From: Maribacter luteus
Lineage (GTDB): Bacteria > Bacteroidota > Bacteroidia > Flavobacteriales > Flavobacteriaceae
Assembly (NCBI RefSeq): GCF_009674825.1
Contig: NZ_WKJH01000001.1
Span: forward strand, 248,001-312,000
Length of the DNA stretch: 64,000 bases
Direction: 5' to 3'
Shown here: in pieces, positions 1 through 8,811 of the stretch
Layout of the letters: each line of letters begins with the position of its first letter
How positions within the stretch are numbered: the stretch's first letter is position 1
Position numbers and translations under genes: made by a program
The notes under the pieces: model-generated
The model's input: the letters and a program-made list of their open reading frames with translations, nothing else
Told to the model about the DNA's origin: nothing
Database searches by the model: none

Positions 1-498
1 AGTCTTTAAGATAATATCCGAAAGTTTGATCACGAACTCAGAAATGACAGAGAAAAGAAGATAGAAAATATATGCAGGCACTGCCAAGATCTTCAACAAG
101 CTGTTGGCATATATCTGGAACAGGACTTTCGGCAAAAACTCAGCCGTGATCAATATGATCAATGTTGAAATAACGGTTTGTGTAAACAAACTGAAATCGG
201 TTAGGATCAGGTGCAAAAATCGATTTTGGATCGGCAAAAGCCCTACGAACCAATTCATAAGCAATTCGCCCATGAACAAGCCATAGATGACCAAGGCAAT
301 ATTATTCCCGATCAACATTGTTGCTATAAACTTGGAAGGCCTTTTTGTAAGGCGCGAAAGCACCTTTGCCAAAAAATCATCTTGCTTTTTTTCAATCTCA
401 ATATGAATTTTATTGGCTGAAATAAAAGCGATTTCCATGCCCGAAAAGAAGGCCGAAAACACCAAGGAAAGTATTATTATGACAATGGAGGTCTCCAT
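1..498 (-). CDS. CNNM/HlyC-CorC family membrane protein, 3' part missing
   Basis: Reading the minus strand from an ATG at 498 gives an open frame that runs off the window edge (166 codons seen). It starts METSIVIIILSLVFSAFFSG and continues with GMEIAFISANKI, LIGNNIALVIYG and TAEFLPK. These are hallmarks of the CNNM (DUF21) transmembrane domain found in HlyC/CorC-type proteins, where cytoplasmic CBS domains normally follow; those would lie outside the window. Several hydrophobic helices are visible. It lies 5 bases after the small membrane gene upstream and is probably the last visible gene of the coaX-lptC block. Family assignment is firm; the transported ion, if any, is unknown. Confidence 0.85.
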   Translation of the reverse strand, partial: METSIVIIILSLVFSAFFSGMEIAFISANKIHIEIEKKQDDFLAKVLSRLTKRPSKFIATMLIGNNIALVIYGLFMGELLMNWFVGLLPIQNRFLHLILTDFSLFTQTVISTLIILITAEFLPKVLFQIYANSLLKILAVPAYIFYLLFSVISEFVIKLSDIILKT

Positions 499-503
499 TT
501 CTA

Positions 504-704
504 CTATTGGTTATCCTTTTTTCGATTCTCGAATTTCTTTCGATAATTTCTCCTGAAAGCGAACATGGCAATGGAGACGATGGCAAAAAATATGAATATA
601 TAAGTGCCCTCCCTATTGGTATTCCAATCTGTAAAAATCCGGTAAAGTGAAAAAATAGCTACAACCAAGTACAAGTACTCTGTATATCTTAAAATCTTAA
701 TCAT
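504..704 (-). CDS. small two-helix membrane protein, function unknown
   Basis: A 66-residue protein with two predicted membrane segments (about residues 9-24 and 35-50) and a very basic tail (RRNYRKKFENRKKD) that should lie in the cytoplasm. Its start overlaps the end of lptC by 8 bases, so it is probably translationally coupled to it, and the CNNM gene follows after 5 bases. I do not recognise a named family. Position and coupling support a real gene, perhaps acting at the inner membrane with one of its neighbours. Confidence 0.65.
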   Translation of the reverse strand: MIKILRYTEYLYLVVAIFSLYRIFTDWNTNREGTYIFIFFAIVSIAMFAFRRNYRKKFENRKKDNQ

Positions 705-1305
705 TGCTTGCTTCTTTTATGGTCATAAGACCATAGGTTCTATGTGCATTTAAAAAAGTAAAATCCTTATTGAAATCCATACCCTCGCCATCCATTACCG
801 TACCTTCTTCAGGATTGGTGTATTTGAATTTATCTTGGGTAAAAGCCCATTCATTGGACTGATCATAATATAATCTCGGGGTTTCCAATTTTTTACCATC
901 ATGGGTCTCCAATACGACATTGCCCCTTAAATCTATTAATCCCGTTGACGAATATCGAATGCAATAATCCGCGGTAATCCTGTTTTTATAATTGTTCTCA
1001 TCATAAATATCGACAACGATACCTTCTGGAAAGGTACGATAAGGGAATTCCAGATTTTCGTAATTTTCGGTAATAGGCCCTGATAATACAGATATGATCT
1101 TGGTAGTATCCTTATCCTCGTTTGCCATGACCTTATTGGCCTCGGAGTACATAAACGAAAAGTTTTCCGCAACTCCTTGGGGAAACACCAATGGCAAGGC
1201 CTCATCGCCGACCCTTTTATAGTTGTCCGCACAAGAAAAAAAAAGCATTGCCCCGGAAAATACCAGGGCAATGCTCTTAAGATTATATCCTAAAGGTTGT
1301 TTCAT
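697..1305 (-). CDS. lptC: LptC-like LPS export lipoprotein
   Basis: About 202 residues starting MKQPLGYN. I chose the ATG at 1305 because it lies just after the upstream TPR gene's stop (1307) and directly precedes a signal sequence ending in the lipobox-like LFFSC; a start at 1335 would add ten residues before the signal. The body carries IVVDIYDENN, NRITADYC, GLIDLRGNVVLET, LETPRLYYDQ and KFKYTNPEEGTVMDGEGMD, the repeated beta-strand pattern of LptC/OstA-fold proteins that move lipopolysaccharide from the inner-membrane ABC transporter to the periplasmic bridge. Unlike E. coli LptC it looks lipid-anchored rather than membrane-spanning, as I recall for Bacteroidota. Confidence 0.8.
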   Translation of the reverse strand: MKQPLGYNLKSIALVFSGAMLFFSCADNYKRVGDEALPLVFPQGVAENFSFMYSEANKVMANEDKDTTKIISVLSGPITENYENLEFPYRTFPEGIVVDIYDENNYKNRITADYCIRYSSTGLIDLRGNVVLETHDGKKLETPRLYYDQSNEWAFTQDKFKYTNPEEGTVMDGEGMDFNKDFTFLNAHRTYGLMTIKEASND

Positions 1306-1306
1306 C

Positions 1307-2677
1307 TTATAAATTGGGAACCTTGACACTACCACCGACCCAGCAATTGAAAGTTACTGTTTTACCAGCCATACCAGAATTGAAGATATCGGTTTTGGAA
1401 GGTGCTTTAGCTGAATAACTTGCAGCTGATTGATTGGCCCTTCCACTTAAAGAAGGATCAACCCTTCCTGCTTTTCTAGCCATTTCGGCAGCTCTCCAGT
1501 AAACCGCTCTTTTTTCAAAAGGTGTACTACCACAATCGTTAGCACTTGTAGCATATAAATTAGCGATCAATAAATAAGCCCTACCATTAGAAGGATTGGC
1601 ATCGATAGCCTTTTGAGCATAACTTCTTGCCGTTGATTTACTGCTTCTTCTAAATACAGTAGCTACTTTATAAGCAATGTTGGATTTTTTCCTTGCATCT
1701 GTTTCCAAATCCAAGGCCTTGTTGAAATCCGCTACCGCACCGTTACGGTCACCAGCTTTAAGTTTAAGGTTACCACCATAAACATACGCATCGGCAGAAG
1801 GATCAAGTGCCATTTGGGCTTCAAATAATTTTTTGAACATCGGGTCATCGGTACATTCTTTGTTGAACATTCTACCAACAGCTCTTTTCACCCAGTTAAC
1901 ATCATTTTTCTTTTCCTCGAAACTCTTTTGATACAAAGGAATCAAGTTACCACAATCGGCCAAATCCCCTAACTTGGAATCTATACTACCTTCAATCTTA
2001 CCAAAAGACTCCGAGTTGGTAGTAGCCGCTTTCAATTGCTTTTTCTCCTTACTAGTTAAAGTGCCGGCTTCTTCTTTTGGAAGTAGTTTTGAGATCCTGT
2101 CGGTTAATTTAACATTCTCATCCTCTATTTTCTCGGTAACATCATCATAAACATCAAAAACTTCCTGAAGATCTTTGCTACCTGCTTTGTGCAAATCTAC
2201 CAAGCTAGAGAAATAAAGATATAAGGCCTTAGGGTTTTTGAAATTAGGCTTATCCTCGTTAAAAGCCCTGCTCAACTCACTATAGATCTCCTCATCCGAA
2301 ATCATTTTGTTATCATATTTCAATAAAACCTTGTCAATGATAACTTCTGCAAGTTTGGCTTTTTTAGGAAAGTATTTTCTACTATTATCGTATAAGGTCA
2401 ATAACTCCTGAACATTGGCCTCCTTGTCCGCTCCAGAAGATTTTTTAACCCTGTCTTTCAAAATTCTTTCACCATAAGCGAAATTAGCCCAGTTGATATC
2501 CGGACAATTGTCATATACCATTTTCCAAGGTGTATATGCCGCCTCGTAATTTTTTACTTTAGCATGCTCAACGTAGATGGAAAGATTAGTCATGCACTCT
2601 TGGTTCTGTGCCTGCGCATTACTTACCCCCATGCTTCCTAAAAGCACTAAAGCCATGAAGTAAAGTTTCGTTTTCAT
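1307..2677 (-). CDS. secreted tetratricopeptide-repeat protein
   Basis: 456 residues with a clear SPI signal peptide (MKTKLYFMALVLLGSMG, cleavage probably after AQA). The body is helical and contains TPR-like units: PSADAYVYGGNLKLKAGD with AVADFNKALDLE, then SNIAYKVATVFRRSSKSTARSYAQKAIDANPSNGRAYLLIANLY. TPRs are protein-binding scaffolds. The gene sits between an outer-membrane barrel and lptC in what looks like one transcription unit (36 bases from the barrel gene, 1 base before lptC). A periplasmic envelope-assembly role fits the place, but no specific partner can be read from the sequence. Confidence 0.75.
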   Translation of the reverse strand: MKTKLYFMALVLLGSMGVSNAQAQNQECMTNLSIYVEHAKVKNYEAAYTPWKMVYDNCPDINWANFAYGERILKDRVKKSSGADKEANVQELLTLYDNSRKYFPKKAKLAEVIIDKVLLKYDNKMISDEEIYSELSRAFNEDKPNFKNPKALYLYFSSLVDLHKAGSKDLQEVFDVYDDVTEKIEDENVKLTDRISKLLPKEEAGTLTSKEKKQLKAATTNSESFGKIEGSIDSKLGDLADCGNLIPLYQKSFEEKKNDVNWVKRAVGRMFNKECTDDPMFKKLFEAQMALDPSADAYVYGGNLKLKAGDRNGAVADFNKALDLETDARKKSNIAYKVATVFRRSSKSTARSYAQKAIDANPSNGRAYLLIANLYATSANDCGSTPFEKRAVYWRAAEMARKAGRVDPSLSGRANQSAASYSAKAPSKTDIFNSGMAGKTVTFNCWVGGSVKVPNL

Positions 2678-2712
2678 ATTATTAATTTTAGTGGTTAATG
2701 TACAAATTTTTC

Positions 2713-4002
2713 TTAATTAATTCTTCGCTTACGGAACCAAATATCATTCAATGAAAGTCCTAAATTAAATTTAAAGTAATTCTCTTCTATCAAATCACCG
2801 GCCTTTGTGCCTTTCCTACCTGCCTCGAATCCTAGGTTAAGATTGGAAAAACTTCCGCGCATTGGTAAACCAAAACCAAAAGTTATGCCAAAGTTGTTTA
2901 TTTCATGATCCTTGATCAACATCCCTGTCTTTTCAAATCGCAGACCAGCCCTATAGGATATACGCTTTAAATAGCCTGAAAATGCAGAATGGTCAGGAAT
3001 AAAAAATCCTCCAAAAGCGTAAGTACTGGCATCTTGATACTCTAAATTCTCGGCATCGATAAAATCATTTTTAAAAGAACCCATACCCTGGAAACTGTAT
3101 TCAGCACCTACGAACCATTTCATGTCCTCGCCCACTCCCAATCCTAAAGTAGTGATCGTAGGTATCTTTAATTCAGTATGCCTAAGGTTGACCGCATCAA
3201 GATTAACATCGACCACCTCGATATTAGCTCCCGTACTATTCGAAAAAGAACCAATCTCCTTTTCGTTCTTCGAAGTGAGATTGGCTTGGGTGTTAACCCT
3301 TACCGAAGTATACAACCTATATTTATCCTTGATCATAGGGGTGTAGTTCATGGCATAATTAAAATCCATTCCATTAACTTTTGAACTTCTTTTATCCAAA
3401 GTACCCAACTGTAGGTTCTCAATGGTCTGAATTCGATTGTTCTCCAAGGTTCCGAAATTGAAACTCGCGGTTGCACCAATGCTCAAATTCTTCATGATTT
3501 CATAGCCGGTAGACAAATAAACCTTATTCAACCCTCCATCACCATAGTAGCGGTTCAACACCTCTGAACCATTACCATCTACACTTTCAGCGACCATATC
3601 ATACCCTACAGAAGAGTAAGGCATTATACCAAACCCAATACCCCAACCCTTTTTCAAGGCCATTGCAACGGAAATATATTCTAGCTTGGTAACAGAATTG
3701 GTCTGTTTTTCAAAATTATTCTCAAAACTCAGATTTGTATGTGAAATTCCTGCAGTGTAGGTCGTATTCCCGAAATCTTCCCCGTACTGTACACCAAGAC
3801 GACTATAGGCAGCGGGATTTTTCAAGTTAACATGGATACTATCGGCGAACATACCGATACCACCCATCATCTGATTTTCCACAGTTCCTTTGGATTGTAA
3901 TTCACCGACGCCAAAATAAGAGTAAGGAGAAACAGAACCATTTTGAGCATATAGTCCGACAGACGCAATGCATATTATTGCAGTTACAATTTTTTTGATC
4001 AT
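2713..4002 (-). CDS. outer-membrane beta-barrel protein, FadL/OmpP1-like
   Basis: 429 residues with an SPI signal (MIKKIVTAIICIASVGLYAQ). The early stretch SPYSYFGVGELQSKG ... GGIGMFADS ... LKNPAAYS resembles the N-terminal hatch region of FadL/PorV-like barrels, where a Gly-rich run precedes an NPAA motif. The rest alternates aromatic and polar residues in barrel-strand pattern (YSSVGYDM, LSIGATASFNFG, FNLGLSLNDIWF). It directly abuts coaX (stop of coaX at 4003, start here at 4002). The substrate is unknown. Confidence 0.7.
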   Translation of the reverse strand: MIKKIVTAIICIASVGLYAQNGSVSPYSYFGVGELQSKGTVENQMMGGIGMFADSIHVNLKNPAAYSRLGVQYGEDFGNTTYTAGISHTNLSFENNFEKQTNSVTKLEYISVAMALKKGWGIGFGIMPYSSVGYDMVAESVDGNGSEVLNRYYGDGGLNKVYLSTGYEIMKNLSIGATASFNFGTLENNRIQTIENLQLGTLDKRSSKVNGMDFNYAMNYTPMIKDKYRLYTSVRVNTQANLTSKNEKEIGSFSNSTGANIEVVDVNLDAVNLRHTELKIPTITTLGLGVGEDMKWFVGAEYSFQGMGSFKNDFIDAENLEYQDASTYAFGGFFIPDHSAFSGYLKRISYRAGLRFEKTGMLIKDHEINNFGITFGFGLPMRGSFSNLNLGFEAGRKGTKAGDLIEENYFKFNLGLSLNDIWFRKRRIN

Positions 4003-4731
4003 TTAGCGCTTGTTGTAGTCTAGCAAATTATTTAATCCTTTCAGCAGAAAATTGGAAAAGGCAAATATGGTATTTTTTAACCGTTTAGACAAAAATTGAT
4101 TATCCCCACCTGTTAAAATAACTGTTAAATCTTTGAATTCCATTCGATATTGATCTATTACCCCATCCAATTCAGTACAAATTCCGTTAACAACGCCACT
4201 ATGAATACTAGATTCCGTAGTATTCCCAATTAACCCTTTTGGATCTTTTGGGTTTAAAAGTGGCAATTTAGATGTTTGTTGATGAAGCGCATTATAGCGC
4301 ATTTGAAGTCCTGGGGATATTGCGCCACCCAGATACTCCCCATTTTCCGTTATCAGATCATAGGTAATACAGGTTCCGGCATCAATAACCAAAACATTGC
4401 AGTGTGGTTTAAAATAAAATGCTCCAGCAGCCAGGGCAATACGATCAACCCCCAATGTTTCAGGGGTGGCGTATTTATTCTCAAAAGGTGTCTTTGTCCC
4501 ATGCCCGAGCACATGTACCTTGGAAAAAACCGTCAAGGCCTTCAAGTCGGTCTTTTCCAAACTAACGACCGAAGACACCATGGTCCATTCTATTTGAGGA
4601 TATTCATGATATATGACTTTTGCTTTTTTTACCAAATCGGCAAGCTCAACCCTAATATCATGAACAATGGCCCCGTTTTCAAAAACAGCCAGTTTTACAA
4701 AGGTATTTCCTGCATCTATGATCAGATTCAT
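4003..4731 (-). CDS. coaX: type III pantothenate kinase
   Basis: 242 residues, the usual CoaX size. The ASKHA-fold phosphate motif is at the start (MNLIIDAGNTFVKLAVF, Asp6), followed by GVDRIALAAGA, VIDAGTCITYDLI and GGAISPGLQMRYNALHQ, all conserved in CoaX, and a late LTGGD nucleotide-binding turn. It phosphorylates pantothenate in the first step of coenzyme A synthesis in the cytoplasm. It is the first gene of the minus-strand block and faces the tRNA-Phe promoter. Confidence 0.93.
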   Translation of the reverse strand: MNLIIDAGNTFVKLAVFENGAIVHDIRVELADLVKKAKVIYHEYPQIEWTMVSSVVSLEKTDLKALTVFSKVHVLGHGTKTPFENKYATPETLGVDRIALAAGAFYFKPHCNVLVIDAGTCITYDLITENGEYLGGAISPGLQMRYNALHQQTSKLPLLNPKDPKGLIGNTTESSIHSGVVNGICTELDGVIDQYRMEFKDLTVILTGGDNQFLSKRLKNTIFAFSNFLLKGLNNLLDYNKR

Positions 4732-4783
4732 GTTGCAAAGATCTGCAAATGAAAAAAAACAATCACCTTTTTTTTGGTTTTTG

Positions 4784-4814
4784 TTTGTATATCCTAAAAT
4801 TGAAATTATATTTG
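4784..4814 (+). promoter_or_regulatory. Bacteroidota-type promoter for tRNA-Phe
   Basis: TTTG at 4784-4787 and TATATTTG at 4807-4814 are separated by 19 bases. This matches the Bacteroidota primary-sigma consensus TTTG-N19/21-TAnnTTTG. Transcription would begin near 4821, about a dozen bases before the mature tRNA end at 4833. No other plus-strand gene lies close enough to use it. Confidence 0.65.
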
Positions 4815-4832
4815 CACCCTCTTAAATGAGAT

Positions 4833-4908
4833 GGTGCCTTAGCTCAGTTGGTAGAGCAATGGACTGAAAATCCATGTGTCCCTGGTTCGATTCCTGGAGG
4901 CACCACCA
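4833..4908 (+). tRNA. tRNA-Phe (GAA)
   Basis: A 76-base cloverleaf. The acceptor GGTGCCT (4833-4839) pairs with AGGCACC (4898-4904), followed by the discriminator A and an encoded CCA (4906-4908). The D arm is GCTC/GAGC. The anticodon stem ATGGA/TCCAT encloses CTGAAAA with anticodon GAA at 4866-4868. The T arm has GGTTCGATTCC. The gene is solitary, with its own promoter and terminator. Confidence 0.98.
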
Positions 4909-4910
4909 CA

Positions 4911-4946
4911 AAAACCGCAACCTACCATAGGTTGCGGTTTTTTATT
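4911..4946 (+). terminator. intrinsic terminator after tRNA-Phe
   Basis: Inverted repeat AAAACCGCAACCTA (4911-4924) / TAGGTTGCGGTTTT (4928-4941) with a 3-base loop, followed by a T-rich run. It begins three bases after the tRNA CCA end. The following 220 bases, up to the end of the GH32 gene at 5169, show no coding or structured feature. Confidence 0.85.
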
Positions 4947-5168
4947 TTCAGTTGAAATGTGCTTATTTATACCCCTCATTGTAAAGCGATAAAATCGAAG
5001 GATATCAGCAATACCCCAGACTACTTGTCAGCACGAATTAATTAGCACCACCAGCATTATTCCAAATAGATTTTCAAGAAGATTATATAGGGCCCAACAA
5101 TCACCCTATCCAAAAAATGCAACTCAAAAGTGGGTGCAATTTATGTGGAAAAGACCATCAACTTAGAT

Positions 5169-6737
5169 TTAATTCCAGATTCGACTTACCTCATTTACTT
5201 GAAATCCATTGCATTGCAACACATTCTCTCCAGTATTCTTAATGATTAAACCAGTGTAATTCCCATTTGGGAAAATTTGGGATGTCATCACATACTGCCC
5301 TTCGTTGATGAATATTTCAATAGACGACCAATCGACCAAGATACGCACCTCATATTCCCCTTCGGGCAAAAAGGGTACAGGCATTTGCTGTACACCTTTT
5401 CCAAAATCTTCCTGAAAATCGACTTTTCCGGATTTAGATCTATCCAGAAAAAATGTTTTTTGTTTGCCCGACATGGCCAAAACCAATTCATCCTTGGCGC
5501 TATTTCCGAATACTAATTCAAAATCTTGGGCAGAAGTCTTAAATCTTATTTCTGATTGATTAAAATTATCAGAGGACAAAGATTCCATTTGACTTGGAGC
5601 AACCTCGATTTTTGCTGTCTCCTTTTTGTTAACGATATCATCAACACCTTCAATCGGATAATTGAATAGTTGATACTCCCCATTCAATTTTTTCAATTTT
5701 AATTTTCTAGGGGTGGTCATTGCGCTACGCCATTCTTCAGTTGGTGTATCCCTTGCATAGGTCCAATTACTCATCCACCCAATAAAAATCGGGTCGACTT
5801 CAGGATTGTTGTTGTAAGTAACCCCTGCGTAATTATCCGTACCAAAATCAATCCATTTCGTTTCGGTTTGATCGGTCGTAAAAACTTTCCCATCAAAATC
5901 ACCTACAAAATACTGGGTACCACTACCCCCGTTCGGAGCACCGGGATTAATACTGATCAATAAAACCCATCGCTCTTCGTCTGTTCCATTTACTTTCATT
6001 GGTATAAGGTCAGGGCACTCCCAAACACCTCCGTGGGCACCTTTGTCCTTGCCGAACTCTCCCAACAACTCCCAATTTTTCAAATCTTTTGAACCATAGA
6101 ATTTTGCATGGTCACCTGCAACCAATGTCATTATCCATTTTCCGGTTTCCTCGTGCCACATGACCTTAGGGTCTCGAAAATCCTTAATCCCTTCATTCCC
6201 AATAACAGGGTTACCCTTGTACTTTTCCCAAGTATCCCCATTATCTAAACTATAGGCTATCCCTTGGGTCTGAAAATCGGTTCTACCTGCTTTTTCACCT
6301 TCCATTAAATGATAAGTGAATATTGCGACAAGCGGAGGGTTCTCGACTGTTCCGAATCCTGAACTATTCTGTTTGTCTACAACAGCACTCCCAGAAAATA
6401 TCAACCCATGTTCATCGGGGTAGAGCGCTATGGGTTTATGTTTCCAATGCACCAAATCCGTACTCGTTGCATGCCCCCAATGCATAGGCCCCCATACTAT
6501 ATCTTCTGGATAATACTGATAGAACAAATGGTAAACACCTTTATGATAAACCATACCATTGGGGTCGTTCATCCATTTTTTTTCAGGGGAAAAATGAAAC
6601 TGTGGCCGGTAAGGTTCCATATAATAGTCCGACACAGTACTCGTTACCATGTCAAATTCTTTCTTTTCTTTGTCCTTACAGGACATGATTAGGACTAGTA
6701 ATGTGATTAATACTGAATATTCCCGTATATAATTCAT
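5169..6737 (-). CDS. GH32 fructan hydrolase, lipoprotein
   Basis: 522 residues. The SPII signal ends in VLIMSC (Cys20), so the enzyme is probably membrane-anchored. The GH32 nucleophile motif WMNDPNG (residues 55-61, Asp58) is followed by WGHATSTDLVHW, an FRDPK motif (transition-state Asp) and WECPDL (acid/base Glu), in the family's order. A C-terminal beta-sandwich follows (WSSIEIFINEG is typical). It should cut beta-fructosyl bonds in levan, inulin or sucrose; which one cannot be told. Unusually for this phylum it stands alone, with no SusC/SusD pair, fructokinase or transporter beside it in the window. Confidence 0.9.
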   Translation of the reverse strand: MNYIREYSVLITLLVLIMSCKDKEKKEFDMVTSTVSDYYMEPYRPQFHFSPEKKWMNDPNGMVYHKGVYHLFYQYYPEDIVWGPMHWGHATSTDLVHWKHKPIALYPDEHGLIFSGSAVVDKQNSSGFGTVENPPLVAIFTYHLMEGEKAGRTDFQTQGIAYSLDNGDTWEKYKGNPVIGNEGIKDFRDPKVMWHEETGKWIMTLVAGDHAKFYGSKDLKNWELLGEFGKDKGAHGGVWECPDLIPMKVNGTDEERWVLLISINPGAPNGGSGTQYFVGDFDGKVFTTDQTETKWIDFGTDNYAGVTYNNNPEVDPIFIGWMSNWTYARDTPTEEWRSAMTTPRKLKLKKLNGEYQLFNYPIEGVDDIVNKKETAKIEVAPSQMESLSSDNFNQSEIRFKTSAQDFELVFGNSAKDELVLAMSGKQKTFFLDRSKSGKVDFQEDFGKGVQQMPVPFLPEGEYEVRILVDWSSIEIFINEGQYVMTSQIFPNGNYTGLIIKNTGENVLQCNGFQVNEVSRIWN

Positions 6738-6812
6738 AGAATTTAATATAAGTAATGCTTTAAGTTAGTAAAATCATACAATATCCTATCTTTACATTTA
6801 GTTTTTTTGAAA

Positions 6813-7307
6813 ATGAAAACCTTTTCCACTTTTTTAATTTGTCTTTTTTGTACTGCCACATTGGTAGCACAAAAAAAAATGGACAGAACATTAAAAGTTC
6901 TCAATAACGAATCTATTCCCTACATACATATTTCCGAAGCCATTGCAAAAGACAGTCTGGTATTTTTGGACAGTCGAGAAATCGAAGAATTCAATGTAAG
7001 TCATTTAGAGCAGGCCATCTGGGTAGGTTATGACCAATTTGACCCCAAACGCATGCAAGAAAAAGTACCTAGTCTAGACACACCTATTGTTGTTTACTGT
7101 TCTATCGGCGTTCGTTCAGAGGATATTGGGGAAAAGCTAAAAGCTCTTGGATATACAAATATTCAAAACTTATATGGTGGCATTTTTAAATGGAAAAATT
7201 CCGGCTACCCGGTTTATGATATTGAAGGTCGTGAAACTGAAAAAGTACACGCCTATAATAAACTATGGGGCAGATTATTGACCAAGGGTGAAAAAATCTA
7301 CGAGTAA
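6813..7307 (+). CDS. exported rhodanese-like sulfurtransferase
   Basis: About 164 residues from the ATG at 6813; an in-frame TTG at 6807 exists, but the ATG leads straight into the signal peptide MKTFSTFLICLFCTATLVAQ. A single rhodanese domain follows, with LDSREIEEFNVSHLEQAIWV and the active-site loop VYCSIGVRSE, whose Cys would carry persulfide (or bind another thiophilic group). The export signal suggests periplasmic action. It is 14 bases upstream of the TIGR04282-type gene and opens the arsenosugar-type cluster. A weak promoter candidate, TATCTTTA, is at 6787-6794. Its role in arsenic chemistry is inference. Confidence 0.8.
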   Translation: MKTFSTFLICLFCTATLVAQKKMDRTLKVLNNESIPYIHISEAIAKDSLVFLDSREIEEFNVSHLEQAIWVGYDQFDPKRMQEKVPSLDTPIVVYCSIGVRSEDIGEKLKALGYTNIQNLYGGIFKWKNSGYPVYDIEGRETEKVHAYNKLWGRLLTKGEKIYE

Positions 7308-7321
7308 GAAAGTACATATAC

Positions 7322-7993
7322 ATGGGTATAATTCAACCGAATACATATAAAAAAGACTCCAAGGCCATCCACTTTCAGTTGGTTAATTCAAAAGAGCTGT
7401 TACTCATTTTTACCAGAAACCCGGTTCTGGGAAAATGCAAAACACGCTTAGCTGCCAAGGTAGGCGACCGAATCGCTCTGGATATCTACAACGACCTGCT
7501 CAACCATACCGCGACCATTACAAAAGATCTTAACGTACACAAACATGTGTTTTATTCAGAAGACATTTGGGAAAATGATATTTGGGACAACCTTACTTTT
7601 GATAAACATTTGCAAAAAGGAAAGGACTTAGGCGATCGAATGGCCAATGCATTCCTTGACGGATTCGAAAGCGGTTTTGAAAAAATAATCATTATTGGAA
7701 GTGATATGTACGATTTGGATAGTACCGACTTGGTAAATGCCTTCAATTCACTAAATGACTATGACTATGTTATAGGGCCTGCAATGGACGGAGGATATTA
7801 CCTCTTTGGAATGAAGTCCTTCAACGGAGAAGTTTTCAAGAATAAGGCTTGGGGCAAGAACACCGTGTATGAAGATACCATGAACAACCTGAAGAATGAA
7901 AAAGTATTTCTTTTGGAAACTAAAAACGATATTGACCATTACGAGGATGTTTTACCAATAAAAGCTTTTCAAAAATATTTGAAGAACATATGA
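7322..7993 (+). CDS. TIGR04282-type (DUF2064) arsenosugar glycosyltransferase
   Basis: 223 residues with a Rossmann-like nucleotidyl/glycosyltransferase fold. The N-terminal motif LIFTRNPVLGKCKTRLA is the signature of the DUF2064/TIGR04282 group, followed by GKDLGDRMANAF, IIGSDMYDL (metal-binding GSD) and GPAMDGGYYLFGM. I know this family as a partner of ArsM and ArsS in arsenosugar clusters; it also looks like CofC-type nucleotidyltransferases, and its exact reaction is not settled. The stop overlaps the start of the nucleoside phosphorylase by four bases (ATGA), so translation is probably coupled. Confidence 0.85.
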   Translation: MGIIQPNTYKKDSKAIHFQLVNSKELLLIFTRNPVLGKCKTRLAAKVGDRIALDIYNDLLNHTATITKDLNVHKHVFYSEDIWENDIWDNLTFDKHLQKGKDLGDRMANAFLDGFESGFEKIIIIGSDMYDLDSTDLVNAFNSLNDYDYVIGPAMDGGYYLFGMKSFNGEVFKNKAWGKNTVYEDTMNNLKNEKVFLLETKNDIDHYEDVLPIKAFQKYLKNI

Positions 7994-8811
7994 GATTATC
8001 AGAACAACAATTACAAGATTCAACGGAGTATTTAAAAAGTAAGGGATTCGAAAATCCTGAAATCGGCATTGTTCTAGGAACAGGTTTGGGCCAATTGGTC
8101 GATGCCATTGAAGACCCCATTACAGCCCATTACAGCCAAATACCGTTTTTCCCTTTGGCCACTGTGGAGTTTCATTCCGGGAAACTCATTTATGGCACCA
8201 TAGAAGGTAAAAAGGTAGTAGTTATGGAGGGGCGTTTCCATTTGTACGAAGGCTATGATTTTGTCGATGTTACCTATCCAATCCGAATCATGCATAGACT
8301 AGGTATTAGCAAATTGTTCGTTTCAAATGCAGCCGGAGCCGTTAACCTAGACTTTAAAAAAGGAGACATCATGTTGATCGAGGATCACATTAACCTACAA
8401 GGCGGTTCCCCTTTGGCATTTAGCAATGTTGCCGAATTCGGTGACCGATTCGTAGATTTGAGCGAACCTTACGACCCGGGAATGCGAAATAAATTGATCA
8501 CGATTGCCGAACGTGAAAAAATCAGCCTAAAAAAAGGTGTTTATGCGGCTGTCATTGGCCCCCAACTGGAAACCAAGGCCGAATACCGTATGTTGAAAAC
8601 CATTGGCTCAGACGCCGTGGGCATGAGCACCGTACCCGAAGTAATCGTTGCCAACCATTTAAGATTACCTATTGTCGCAGTATCGGTTCTAACGGATGAA
8701 TGCGACCCGGACCACCTTGAACCTGTCGATATTCAAGAAATCATTAGAATCGCAAATGAGACAGAACCCAAGATGATCAAATTATTCACTGAATTAATAA
8801 AAGAACTATGA
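7990..8811 (+). CDS. purine nucleoside phosphorylase, possibly adenine-accepting
   Basis: 273 residues, the size of trimeric PNP. Motifs in order: IGIVLGTGLGQLV (phosphate loop), VVMEGRFHLYEGY, VSNAAGAVNLDFKKGD, GPQLETKAE (base-contacting Glu194) and GMSTVPEVIVANH. The family's purine-reading Asn (Asn243 in human PNP) aligns with Asp236 here (VLTDEC). An Asp at this place is known from MTA phosphorylase and from a human mutant that accepts adenosine, so 6-aminopurine nucleosides are plausible substrates. It overlaps both neighbours by four bases, which ties it to the arsenic genes rather than to general salvage. The Asp may be common in Bacteroidota PNPs; I could not check. Confidence 0.88.
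   Translation: MRLSEQQLQDSTEYLKSKGFENPEIGIVLGTGLGQLVDAIEDPITAHYSQIPFFPLATVEFHSGKLIYGTIEGKKVVVMEGRFHLYEGYDFVDVTYPIRIMHRLGISKLFVSNAAGAVNLDFKKGDIMLIEDHINLQGGSPLAFSNVAEFGDRFVDLSEPYDPGMRNKLITIAEREKISLKKGVYAAVIGPQLETKAEYRMLKTIGSDAVGMSTVPEVIVANHLRLPIVAVSVLTDECDPDHLEPVDIQEIIRIANETEPKMIKLFTELIKEL

Noticed and set aside
7322-7993. Considered CofC (F420 guanylyltransferase)
   Set aside because: The fold is related, but the context with ArsM and a TIGR04283 protein, and the TRNPVLGKCKTRLA motif, fit TIGR04282.
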